Translations under genes and position numbers: made by a program
Shown here: positions 26,029-34,167 of the stretch, in pieces
How positions within the stretch are numbered: the stretch's first letter is position 1
Layout: each line of letters opens with the position of its first letter
Assembly: GCA_002418825.1 (NCBI GenBank)
Contig: DIEW01000011.1
Coordinates: 23,198-68,388 of the forward strand
Direction: 5' to 3'
DNA: 45,191 bases
From: Syntrophaceae bacterium UBA5764
Lineage (GTDB): Bacteria; Desulfobacterota; Syntrophia; Syntrophales; Smithellaceae
Notes under the pieces: generated by a model
What the model was told of the DNA's origin: nothing
The model's input: the letters and a program-made list of their open reading frames with translations, nothing else
Database searches by the model: none

Positions 26029-26318
26029 TTTTGGGTACATTAGTGTGCCATAGAAGCATGAAAAAATATTTTTTACCATAAAATACTGTCAAGAATTCAC
26101 AGAGGCAGCGAGAAATTTAATGATTTATTTTTTTTACTTCTAATATTTTAAATTCATTGAATATTTTTGTTATTATTTATTGAAGTAAGATTACCCAACC
26201 AAACTTAAATCATATTTTTGTTCGGATAATACTTTCACTGGTAAAAAAGTCCAGAGCCGGGCAGTGTCTTTTTTATCTATTTTTCTAGTAATTTTACGTT
26301 TTTAATTCAAAAAAAGGC

Positions 26319-26347
26319 TTGACAACAATATTTTTTTTCCTTATTGT
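26319..26347 (+). promoter_or_regulatory. Sigma-70-like promoter of the dcw cluster
   Basis: A perfect TTGACA (26319-26324) is followed after 17 bases by TATTGT (26342-26347, 4 of 6 consensus bases). Transcription should start near 26354, giving a leader of about 25 bases before the mraZ start. The -10 hexamer overlaps the first MraZ repeat by two bases. The TTG inside the -35 box opens a frame into mraZ, but this is promoter DNA and not the start codon. Confidence 0.65.
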
Positions 26348-26379
26348 GGAGCAAAGTGGTTCATGGTGGAGGAAAGTAG
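26346..26379 (+). promoter_or_regulatory. MraZ-box: four 10-bp-spaced direct repeats
   Basis: GTGG occurs at 26346, 26356 and 26366, and a degenerate GTAG at 26376, exactly 10 bases apart with A-rich spacers. MraZ is known to bind tandem TGGG-like repeats at one-helical-turn spacing upstream of its own operon. The third repeat forms part of the ribosome-binding site GGAGG at 26368-26372, and the fourth abuts the GTG start codon. Bound MraZ would cover the transcription start and leader. Confidence 0.75.
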
Positions 26380-26825
26380 TGTCTGTTTTTAGGGGACAAT
26401 ATCACCACACGATAGATGAGAAGGGTAGAGTAATTTTCCCGTCAAAGTTCCGTGAGGTCTTTGCGCAGAAGTACGACAACCGCATGGTCATCACAAATTG
26501 GGACAGCTATTTGATGGTTTTCCCCTATGATGAATGGCGCATAATTGAAGAGAAAATATCACATCAATCCATCCTGCGTAATGAAATCCGAGATTTTCAA
26601 AGATTCTTCATGTCCGGTGCTGTCGATTGCAATCTGGATAATCAGGGGAGAGTGCTTATTCCACCGGCGTTGCGTGAATACGCTGGTCTGGAAAAGGAAA
26701 TTATTCTTGCCGGCATGATTAAAGTGATAGAAATTTGGTCGAAAGACCGTTTCGAAAACAAAATGAAAAAAGTCGGCTCCGATATCAGCCGTTTTGGCGA
26801 ATTTGTGGCTGACCTGGGAATATAA
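26379..26825 (+). CDS. mraZ: Transcriptional regulator MraZ
   Basis: Ring-forming DNA-binding protein with two SpoVT-AbrB domains that regulates the dcw cluster. The N-terminal repeat reads FRGQYHHTIDEKGRVIFPSKFR. The second begins at DCNLDNQGRVLIPPALREYAGL. I chose the GTG at 26379: it has GGAGG six bases upstream and begins at SVFRGQY, where MraZ proteins normally start, giving 148 aa. The open frame extends back to 26319, but that extension covers the promoter. It heads the dcw operon, four bases before rsmH. Confidence 0.95.
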   Translation: MSVFRGQYHHTIDEKGRVIFPSKFREVFAQKYDNRMVITNWDSYLMVFPYDEWRIIEEKISHQSILRNEIRDFQRFFMSGAVDCNLDNQGRVLIPPALREYAGLEKEIILAGMIKVIEIWSKDRFENKMKKVGSDISRFGEFVADLGI

Positions 26826-26829
26826 AAAA

Positions 26830-27765
26830 ATGCAAGGCGGCTTCTTTCACGAACCGGTAATGGTTAAAGAGGTTGTCGAAATGCTCTTGGTGAACAAAAA
26901 AGGCATTTACGTCGACGGAACAATAGGGGGAGCCGGACATGCCTGCGCGCTACTGGAAAACACGGATTGCTTTTTGGTGGGAATAGACCGTGACGACGAG
27001 GCGCTTTTGTTTGCGGAAAAAAAACTGGCGCGGTTCGGAAAACGCAAGATTTTGGTGAAAGCAAATTTTGTCGAACTGGGCGAGATATTAAAAAAGTTGG
27101 ATATAGAAAAAGTTGATGGTGTGCTGTTTGATCTTGGCGTTTCTTCACATCAACTGGAAAAGCCGGAAAGGGGTTTTAGTTTCAGTTTCGAAGCCCCGCT
27201 CGATATGCGTATGGATCAAAATTATGAGATCAGCGCGTACGATGTGGTTAACAGTTTTGCGCAAAGCGATTTGGAAAACATTATCAGATCTTACGGTGAA
27301 GAAAAAATGGCGGCAAGAATAGCAACAGCTATAATAAGACAGAGACGGTCCGCGCCAATTGAAACAACCACGCAATTGGCGGCAATTGTTGCGAAAGCAA
27401 TTCCAGCAAAATTCAGAATGCGAAAAATTCATCCCGCCACAAAAACTTTTCAGGCCATAAGAATTGCCGTAAACAATGAACTGAGTAATATAAAGCCGGC
27501 TATTAATAGCGCAGTAGAAGCATTAAAAACGGGCGGACGCCTTTGTGTGATTTCTTTCCATTCATTGGAAGATCGAATTGTAAAAAATGAATTCCAATTT
27601 TTGGCCGGGAGCTGTATTTGTCCGAAAGATGCCCCTTTTTGTGTTTGCGAGAGACAGCCAGTACTTAAATTGATAACCAAAAAAGCACTGAAATCATCAC
27701 CGGAGGAGATGCACATCAATCCGCGTGCGCGCAGTGCTAGATTGCGTGTTGCTCAGAGGTGTTGA
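26830..27765 (+). CDS. rsmH: 16S rRNA (cytosine-1402 N4)-methyltransferase RsmH
   Basis: SAM-dependent methyltransferase (MraW) that modifies C1402 of 16S rRNA. The start FHEPVMVKEVVEML is followed by GTIGGAGHA (SAM-binding loop), LFDLGVSSHQLEKPERGFSF and the C-terminal FHSLEDRIVKNEF, all family signatures. Length is 311 aa. I used the ATG at 26830, four bases after mraZ. An in-frame TTG at 26794 would overlap mraZ by 32 bases and add residues not found in the family. It is followed by ftsL with one base between. Confidence 0.95.
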   Translation: MQGGFFHEPVMVKEVVEMLLVNKKGIYVDGTIGGAGHACALLENTDCFLVGIDRDDEALLFAEKKLARFGKRKILVKANFVELGEILKKLDIEKVDGVLFDLGVSSHQLEKPERGFSFSFEAPLDMRMDQNYEISAYDVVNSFAQSDLENIIRSYGEEKMAARIATAIIRQRRSAPIETTTQLAAIVAKAIPAKFRMRKIHPATKTFQAIRIAVNNELSNIKPAINSAVEALKTGGRLCVISFHSLEDRIVKNEFQFLAGSCICPKDAPFCVCERQPVLKLITKKALKSSPEEMHINPRARSARLRVAQRC

Positions 27766-27766
27766 A

Positions 27767-28102
27767 ATGGCCGATGCCGTTGGAACACAGACAATTCCCC
27801 GTTTCAGAGAGGCGAAAAAAACTTCTAGGATAAAATATTCCACTTTTATTTTCATCGCGATAATTTTTATGTCTGTTGCCTTGATTTATGTGGGATCACA
27901 TATCCACATGACCGAATTGGAATACAATGTGGCCGCACAATTGAGTGAAAAGGGGAAAAAACTGGAAGAACAAAAGAAATTGAGGCTGGAACTAGCCACT
28001 CTACGGGCGCCGCAAAGGGTTGAAAGTGTAGCCAGAGAAAAATTGCAGATGTCCTATCCTGAAAGTAATCAAGTAATTGTCTTGAAATATTCGGGAGAGT
28101 GA
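27767..28102 (+). CDS. ftsL: Cell division protein FtsL
   Basis: Small bitopic divisome protein (111 aa) that with FtsQ and FtsB activates FtsWI. It has a basic cytoplasmic N-terminus, one transmembrane helix (about residues 25-45), then a leucine-rich coiled coil with heptads through about residue 85 and the conserved end VARE-KLQMSYPE. The ATG at 27767 has AGAGGTG five bases upstream. The call is based on topology and position between rsmH and ftsI, since FtsL sequence is weakly conserved. Confidence 0.88.
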   Translation: MADAVGTQTIPRFREAKKTSRIKYSTFIFIAIIFMSVALIYVGSHIHMTELEYNVAAQLSEKGKKLEEQKKLRLELATLRAPQRVESVAREKLQMSYPESNQVIVLKYSGE

Positions 28103-28103
28103 T

Positions 28104-30080
28104 ATGGCAACGGATGTCAGAAGATGGTTGAGGGTCAGGATTGTCAGTATACTGGTAATTTTTTTGGTGATGTTTGTTGCTTTGATTTCACGTGCATTTC
28201 AGCTACAAGTTTTATCTGGTCAAAATCTCAAGGCACTCGCTCAACGACAGCATACGGCCAATTTGCAAATGCAGCCGGATCGGGGAATTATTTATGACCG
28301 AAATGGTGAGAAGCTAGCCATATCAGTAATGGCCGATTCTGTATGCGCCGACCCTTCCAAAATTATCAATATAGAGGCAACTTCCGCGCAGATAGCCAAA
28401 ATTCTTAATCTGGATAGAAAAACGATCCTGCAAAAAATTTCTGTTCCTAAAAATTTTTGCTGGCTGGCCAGAAGAATTTCCCCGGAGCAAGCGGCGCAAA
28501 TACAATCTGCAGATATTGAAGGAATTTTTTTAATTAAAGAGCCTAAAAGATTTTATCCCAACGGTTTTTTAGGTGCTCATCTGCTTGGTTTTGTGGGAGA
28601 TGATAACAGTGGCTTGGAAGGGTTGGAGTATAAATACGATGATGTATTGAAGGAAAAGCCCCTGCATCTGGCATGGGTGCGAGACGCCAAGGGGAAGAAA
28701 TTGTTTTTGCGAGCGGAGAAGAGTGAAACGAAAAAAAATGAAGGATTGAATATCGTTTTAACCATTGATTATCGTATTCAATATTTGGTGGAGACTCATC
28801 TAAAAGAAGCAGTTTCGCTGCGTGGTGCCAAAGGTGGCGTTGCCATCGTAATGAATCCCAAAACGGGAGAAATTTTGGCGCTGGCCAACGAAAAGGGCTT
28901 TAATCCGAATAATGTTCGTGGTTTTTCGTCGAATGATTGGCGTAATCGCGCTATTGCCGATGTTTTTGATCCTGGTTCAACTTTTAAACCTTTTTTGGTT
29001 GCCGCCGCTCTGGAAGAAAAGGTGGTTAAAGAATCCGATAAAATTTTTTGTGAAAACGGTTCATTTGCTATTGCGGACAGAACAATTCGCGAAGCTAACA
29101 GAAAGCGTCATGGCTATTTATCAGTGCGTGAAGTTTTAAAATACTCAAGTAATATCGGCGCGGCGAAAATTGCACAGAAGCTAAAAAAGGAAAAGTATAG
29201 TCAGTATCTCGAAAGTTTTGGTTTTGGTGCAAAAACCGGGATAGATTTGCCGGGTGAAGCCTCTGGAATATTAAGACCGGTACAAAATTGGACAAACGTC
29301 GATACAGCAACAATTGCGTTCGGACAGGGAGTTTCCGTCACGGCCATCCAGATGATCAGTGCAATGTCGGCAATAGCCAACGATGGCGTTTTAATGAGGC
29401 CATATATTGTTCGCGGCTTTACTGATAAGGACAATAATCTTGTTAAAATGCGGACACCGGAAGTCGTACGTCAGGTCATATCGCCGGAAACGGCACAGAG
29501 TATGAAAATGATGCTCAAGGAAGTCGTTTGTTCTGACGATGGCACAGGCAGGAATGCCAATATAGCTAATGTTGCCGTAGCGGGAAAAACAGGTACGGCG
29601 CAAAAATTTGACTTTTCGCGAAACGTTTATTCTTCGGACAAAGTGCGTACATCGTTCATGGGATTTTTCCCTGTCGAAAATCCCCAGATTGCTATTTTGG
29701 TGATTTTGGATGAACCTCAGACGGATAAATGGGGAGGTGTGGCGGCAGCACCGGTTTTTAAAAACATTGGTGAACAAATGCTTAACTGTTTTGAAATAGA
29801 CATTCGTCAATCGCATGTTGTTAAAACGGATGTTCCCGGAAATTTGCGCTTAATTTATACTCAAGATAATAATCCCGAGCAAGATCTTCTTGATGCCGAC
29901 AGTTCTGGAATGCCTGATTTTACGGGGTTAACCATAAGACAAGCTTTGAAAAAGGCAAAAGCAAACTCAATAGATTTGAAAGTATCCGGCAACGGATGGG
30001 CGGTACGTCAGTACCCGAATCCCGGCACGCCGCTTTCGGGTGACCGTGTCTGCAGAGTGTTTTTTGAAATAACCTATTGA
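28104..30080 (+). CDS. ftsI: Division-specific peptidoglycan transpeptidase FtsI (PBP3) with PASTA domain
   Basis: Septal class B penicillin-binding protein. An N-terminal membrane anchor (residues 11-33) is followed by the pedestal domain (GIIYDRNGEKLA at about 61-72) and the transpeptidase domain. Active-site motifs are SxxK at Ser292-Lys295 (GSTFKP), SxN at 348-350 and KTG at 495-497. Unlike E. coli FtsI, it ends in one PASTA domain (about 602-657), as in Gram-positive PBP2x and some deltaproteobacterial FtsI proteins. PASTA domains can bind peptidoglycan or aid divisome localisation. Length is 658 aa. It begins one base after ftsL. Confidence 0.95.
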   Translation: MATDVRRWLRVRIVSILVIFLVMFVALISRAFQLQVLSGQNLKALAQRQHTANLQMQPDRGIIYDRNGEKLAISVMADSVCADPSKIINIEATSAQIAKILNLDRKTILQKISVPKNFCWLARRISPEQAAQIQSADIEGIFLIKEPKRFYPNGFLGAHLLGFVGDDNSGLEGLEYKYDDVLKEKPLHLAWVRDAKGKKLFLRAEKSETKKNEGLNIVLTIDYRIQYLVETHLKEAVSLRGAKGGVAIVMNPKTGEILALANEKGFNPNNVRGFSSNDWRNRAIADVFDPGSTFKPFLVAAALEEKVVKESDKIFCENGSFAIADRTIREANRKRHGYLSVREVLKYSSNIGAAKIAQKLKKEKYSQYLESFGFGAKTGIDLPGEASGILRPVQNWTNVDTATIAFGQGVSVTAIQMISAMSAIANDGVLMRPYIVRGFTDKDNNLVKMRTPEVVRQVISPETAQSMKMMLKEVVCSDDGTGRNANIANVAVAGKTGTAQKFDFSRNVYSSDKVRTSFMGFFPVENPQIAILVILDEPQTDKWGGVAAAPVFKNIGEQMLNCFEIDIRQSHVVKTDVPGNLRLIYTQDNNPEQDLLDADSSGMPDFTGLTIRQALKKAKANSIDLKVSGNGWAVRQYPNPGTPLSGDRVCRVFFEITY

Positions 30081-30087
30081 GGATAGC

Positions 30088-31614
30088 ATGCAGCTGACGC
30101 ATTTACTGGAAAAAGTGGATATCATTAATGGGCCTAAAGACAAGGCGGCGGATGTGTCAGCTGTTTGTTATAACGCTGAAAAATGTGTGGAAAACTCGCT
30201 TTTTGTGGCGGTTCAGGGATTTCAGTGCGATGGTCATGATTTCGTCAGCGAAGCGATAGCTAAAGGAGCGCGCTTTATAGTTTGCGAGAAAGACGTGATC
30301 GTGCCATCAAATATTGCAGTAATTCAAGTCGCAAACAGCCGGAATGCTCTGGGAGTTTTAGCTAAAAATTATTTTAGAAATCCTTCCGCGAATGTGGTGT
30401 TGGTTGCTGTCATCGGTACAAGCGGCAAAACGACAACTGCTTATATTCTGGAATCAATATTCAAAGAAGCTGGTTTTGAATGCGGTGTATTGGGCACAAT
30501 CAATTACCGTTACAAGGGCAAGACCTTTCCGGCACCAAACACCACCCCGGAATCTTATGAAATGCATAAAATTTTACGCGAGATGGTCGATGCCGGAGTT
30601 ACCCATGTCATTGCCGAAGTTTCTTCTCATGCTCTTGATTTAAGAAGAATTGACTCTTGCGATTTTGATTTAGGGATATTTACCAATTTAACTCCTGAAC
30701 ATCTTGATTATCACCTAACTATGGAAAATTATTTCCAGGCCAAAAAGCGTTTCTTTACCGAGATATTGTCCAAAAGCACAAAAAATCCTTCGTATAAGAT
30801 GATTATTAATGGTGATGATGAATGGGGGCAAAAAATACTGCGCGAAGTATCCCTGCCGTCACTGACCTGTGGACTGGACGAGCGGAATGCCATCCGGGCG
30901 ATCATTAATGATTTGTCGTTGAGGGGGATAAAAGCGGAAATTAATTTGGCCGGAGAAAAAATTGCAGTTAAGTCTGAGCTAATCGGTAGTTTCAATGTAC
31001 AGAATATTTTAGCCGCCGCCGCCGCCGCAAAAGCCTTGAGGGTATCAGCCCATGCAATCAAAGCGGGGATAGAAAAATTAAATTATGTTCCGGGACGCCT
31101 CGAGCGGATTGACTCCGCCTCGGGTTTCAGTGTTTTTGTAGATTATGCACACAAAGCGGATGCTTTGCAGCAGGTTTTGCAAAATTTAGTGGAGTTCAAG
31201 AAAAAGCGTATCATAACTGTTTTCGGGTGCGGGGGAGACAGGGACCGTGGCAAAAGACCATTGATGGGGGAAACCGCAACAAAGTACAGCGATTTGACGA
31301 TTATTACTTCCGATAATCCCCGTCGTGAAGACCCGCTTGCAATCATTGCGGATATAGAAGCGGGAATCGATAAGGGAAAAATTGAGAAACTTACCGCATC
31401 GCTGTTCGGAAACGGCAACAGCATTCATGCTTATATGATTGTGCCCGAAAGACGGCAAGCAATCGAAACGGCGATAAACTTGGCGCAAAAAGACGATATT
31501 ATTCTTATCGCAGGAAAAGGGCATGAAGATTATCAGATTATAGGAACAAAAAAAACGCCCTTTGACGATAAGATTGTTGCCGGGGAAGCGTTGAAAACGA
31601 AGGGTAATCGATAG
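30088..31614 (+). CDS. murE: UDP-MurNAc-L-Ala-D-Glu--meso-DAP ligase MurE
   Basis: Cytoplasmic Mur ligase that adds the third stem-peptide residue. The P-loop is IGTSGKTTTAY, the substrate loop reads TPEHLDYH, and the DNPR motif (TSDNPRRED) indicates meso-diaminopimelate as the substrate instead of lysine. The three Mur domains and the length (508 aa) are normal. The P-loop has Ser where most MurE have Asn (GTSGKTT versus GTNGKTT), which is still compatible with ATP binding. The ATG is seven bases after ftsI; murF begins on the base after its stop. Confidence 0.96.
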   Translation: MQLTHLLEKVDIINGPKDKAADVSAVCYNAEKCVENSLFVAVQGFQCDGHDFVSEAIAKGARFIVCEKDVIVPSNIAVIQVANSRNALGVLAKNYFRNPSANVVLVAVIGTSGKTTTAYILESIFKEAGFECGVLGTINYRYKGKTFPAPNTTPESYEMHKILREMVDAGVTHVIAEVSSHALDLRRIDSCDFDLGIFTNLTPEHLDYHLTMENYFQAKKRFFTEILSKSTKNPSYKMIINGDDEWGQKILREVSLPSLTCGLDERNAIRAIINDLSLRGIKAEINLAGEKIAVKSELIGSFNVQNILAAAAAAKALRVSAHAIKAGIEKLNYVPGRLERIDSASGFSVFVDYAHKADALQQVLQNLVEFKKKRIITVFGCGGDRDRGKRPLMGETATKYSDLTIITSDNPRREDPLAIIADIEAGIDKGKIEKLTASLFGNGNSIHAYMIVPERRQAIETAINLAQKDDIILIAGKGHEDYQIIGTKKTPFDDKIVAGEALKTKGNR

Positions 31615-33042
31615 ATGTGCGGTGAATCTCCCATATTGACGCTCAAAGAAGTGCTCGACACAACCACAGGAGTTTTAATTACCGGTGCGTCTGATATTGT
31701 TTTTTTCGGAATCTGTACTGATTCGCGCCGGTTGAGAACAGGAAATTTATTTGTTGCGCTCAAAGGTGAAAAGTATGACGGGCATGATTTTGTGCAAAAT
31801 ATTCTGGAATTCGGCGTTGCCGGTGTTGTCATAAGCGATGCAAGAAAAATCAAATTAGAGAAAGTAAAGAGTAATGTTGCCATTATAAAAGTTAATGACT
31901 CTCTAGATGCGTTGGGTAATTTGGCGCGTTATTGGAGAGATAAGTTTTCTGTACCGGTAATTGGCCTGACTGGTTCTTCGGGTAAAACGACGACAAAAGA
32001 AATGATGGCGGCAATTATTGGCCGTCAAAAAAATATTTTAAAGACAGAAGGCAATTTAAACAATCTTATTGGCCTGCCGCAGACGATATTTTGTCTCACC
32101 AAGAAACATGAGGCGGTTATTTTGGAGATGGGAACCAATACGCCGGGCGAAATAAGAAAACTTACGCAAATAGCGGCGCCGGATATAGGTCTGATTACCA
32201 ATATCGGACCCGCTCACCTGGCTGGTTTCGGTTCGGTTGAAGGAGTTTGCAGGGAAAAGGGAGATTTATTCGTCTATATGAAACAAAACGGGACCATCAT
32301 TATAAATCTTGATGATGAAAACGTGAAGGCAATCGCGGAAAAAGCCAAGAGACGACGTATAAGCTTCGGTCTGACGGGAGGCGCCGATGTAACCGTTAGG
32401 GAAATGGAGAAAATCGGTGTCAAGGGAATACGCTTTAAACTGATTATTTCGGGGAAAGCGTATGCAGTCGAAATGAAAATCACCGGCACGCATAATATTT
32501 ATAACGCAATGGCGGCGGCGGCTACGGCGGAAGCTCTGGGCATAAGTCACGAATCGATATTAGAAGGGCTTGCCGCATTTCGTCCCGTTACCGGACGAAT
32601 GGAAATAATCAGATTGAAGAACGGAGCTTATCTTATAAATGATTCCTATAACGCCAACCCCGCTTCCATGCGTGAATCCTTGATGACACTTAAGGATTTA
32701 AAGAATGGTCATAACAGTTATGCTTTTTTGGGGGATATGTTGGAACTGGGCGAAGCAGCGGAAGAAATGCACAGAAAAATAGGGATGTTTGCCGCGGTAA
32801 CGGGCGTAAATACCCTTTTCCTTCAGGGTGATTTTGCACAAGTAACGGCGGCCGGCGCGCTGGAGGGGGGGGTGTCTTCTAAAAGCATTCATTTTTTGTC
32901 TGATCTAAGTGAAGATATCATTAATTTAAGAAAACTCATAAAAAAAGGTGATTGGATTTTGGTGAAAGGTTCGCGTCGAATGGGAATGGAAAAAATAACC
33001 AGCAGGATTTGTGATGATTTCGGGTGCGAAACAATAAAATGA
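31615..33042 (+). CDS. murF: UDP-MurNAc-tripeptide--D-Ala-D-Ala ligase MurF
   Basis: Completes the cytoplasmic pentapeptide by adding D-Ala-D-Ala. The P-loop is LTGSSGKTTTKE, with ILEMGTNTPGEI, NIGPAHLAGFGSVEG and NDSYNANPASM following, all MurF signatures. Length is 475 aa. The ATG immediately follows the murE stop. A run of eight G at 32865-32872 falls in codons for Glu-Gly-Gly-Val near residue 418; the frame is intact. The D-Ala-D-Ala ligase gene (ddl) that makes its substrate is absent from this cluster. Confidence 0.96.
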   Translation: MCGESPILTLKEVLDTTTGVLITGASDIVFFGICTDSRRLRTGNLFVALKGEKYDGHDFVQNILEFGVAGVVISDARKIKLEKVKSNVAIIKVNDSLDALGNLARYWRDKFSVPVIGLTGSSGKTTTKEMMAAIIGRQKNILKTEGNLNNLIGLPQTIFCLTKKHEAVILEMGTNTPGEIRKLTQIAAPDIGLITNIGPAHLAGFGSVEGVCREKGDLFVYMKQNGTIIINLDDENVKAIAEKAKRRRISFGLTGGADVTVREMEKIGVKGIRFKLIISGKAYAVEMKITGTHNIYNAMAAAATAEALGISHESILEGLAAFRPVTGRMEIIRLKNGAYLINDSYNANPASMRESLMTLKDLKNGHNSYAFLGDMLELGEAAEEMHRKIGMFAAVTGVNTLFLQGDFAQVTAAGALEGGVSSKSIHFLSDLSEDIINLRKLIKKGDWILVKGSRRMGMEKITSRICDDFGCETIK

Positions 33043-33080
33043 AGGCAAACAAACTTAGCCGGTCAGAGGGGTGCTGACAA

Positions 33081-34160
33081 TTGATTTACGAATTTTTATA
33101 TCCTTTACACACGGTTTTTTCATTTTTTAATGTTTTTCGTTATATTACCTTTCGAACCATATTTGCGGCTATCACTGCGCTGTTGATTTGTCTTTTCGTT
33201 GGACCTTGGCTGATTCGTAAGTTGCAGAGCTTACAGATAGGTCAGAGAATAAGAGAAGACGGTCCGCAAAGTCACATAGTTAAAAAAGATACTCCGACAA
33301 TGGGGGGAGTATTAATCATTATTGCCGTGGTGATTTCCACTTTTCTTTGGTCCAATCTTTCCGTTTATTACGTATGGATAATTCTTTTGGTGACGGTAGG
33401 TTATGGGTTGATAGGCTTTGCCGATGATTACCATAAACTTACCGGTAACAGTTCAAAGGGCTTATCGGGAAAGACAAGATTAGTGGCGGAAATTATAATC
33501 GCCTTATTTGTCAGTTTGGTTATCTATTTCAAACCGGGATTCAATTCGCAGATAGCGGTTCCCTTTTTTAAAACAGTGTTGCCTGATTTGGGCTGGGGTT
33601 ACATTTTACTGGCGACTTTCATTATTGTCGGTACGGCCAATGCAGTTAATCTTACTGACGGATTGGATGGATTGGCTATCGGTCCGGCGACTATTTGTTT
33701 TGCGACATATGTTCTTTTTGCTTATTTTGCGGGTAATGTGAAAGTTGCCACATACTTGCAAATACCGTATGTGCCCGGTGCGGGTGAATTGTCGATTTTC
33801 TGCGGGGCGATGGTGGGCGCCGCCCTTGGGTTTCTGTGGTTTAATACATATCCCGCGGAAATATTTATGGGAGATGTCGGTTCACTTTCATTAGGGGGAG
33901 CTTTGGGAACCATGGCGGTTATTGCCAAGCAGGAGATACTGCTGGCCATTGTCGGGGGCATATTTGTTCTAGAAACGTTTTCTGTCATTTTTCAGGTTGG
34001 TTATTTTAAATTGACAGGGGGCAAAAGAATTTTCCGCATGGCACCGTTGCATCATCATTTTGAATTAAAGGGGTGGGCGGAGCCGAAAGTAATCGTGCGT
34101 TTTTGGATTATTTCTATCTTGCTTGCTTTGCTGGCTGTAAGCACGCTGAAATTGAGATAG
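33081..34160 (+). CDS. mraY: Phospho-MurNAc-pentapeptide transferase MraY
   Basis: Integral membrane enzyme that makes lipid I from UDP-MurNAc-pentapeptide and undecaprenyl phosphate. About ten transmembrane helices are readable. Key motifs are the cytoplasmic FADDYHKL (first Asp pair), NLTDGLDGLAIGP, GDVGSLSLGG and the HHHFELKGW loop. Length is 359 aa. The start is TTG at 33081 with AGAGGGG upstream, 38 bases after murF. Confidence 0.97.
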   Translation: MIYEFLYPLHTVFSFFNVFRYITFRTIFAAITALLICLFVGPWLIRKLQSLQIGQRIREDGPQSHIVKKDTPTMGGVLIIIAVVISTFLWSNLSVYYVWIILLVTVGYGLIGFADDYHKLTGNSSKGLSGKTRLVAEIIIALFVSLVIYFKPGFNSQIAVPFFKTVLPDLGWGYILLATFIIVGTANAVNLTDGLDGLAIGPATICFATYVLFAYFAGNVKVATYLQIPYVPGAGELSIFCGAMVGAALGFLWFNTYPAEIFMGDVGSLSLGGALGTMAVIAKQEILLAIVGGIFVLETFSVIFQVGYFKLTGGKRIFRMAPLHHHFELKGWAEPKVIVRFWIISILLALLAVSTLKLR

Positions 34161-34167
34161 AGGAATT

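Larger units (their letters stand above)
25729..26378. other. AT-rich intergenic region between divergent alcohol dehydrogenase and dcw cluster
   Basis: This is the largest gap in the window (650 bases). I see no credible gene in it on either strand. It is visibly richer in A+T than its flanks. It holds a 16-bp palindrome with a neighbouring related half-site near 26013-26050, a sigma-70-like promoter at 26319-26347, and the MraZ repeats at 26346-26379. The 280 bases between 26050 and 26319 show only A/T runs and no strong hairpin. Confidence 0.7.

Noticed and set aside
25780..26060. Sigma-54 (-24/-12) promoter for the alcohol dehydrogenase
   Set aside because: TGGCAC is present on the - strand at 26050-26045, but the -12 GC is missing at the right spacing. 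A second GG-N10-GC match near 25830-25855 is poor in both boxes.
26219..26290. Possible hairpin or small RNA around CACTG...CAGTG followed by T6
   Set aside because: Only a 5-bp stem with a loop of about 21 bases; no promoter or conserved core can be seen, and A/T runs in this region give such pairs by chance.
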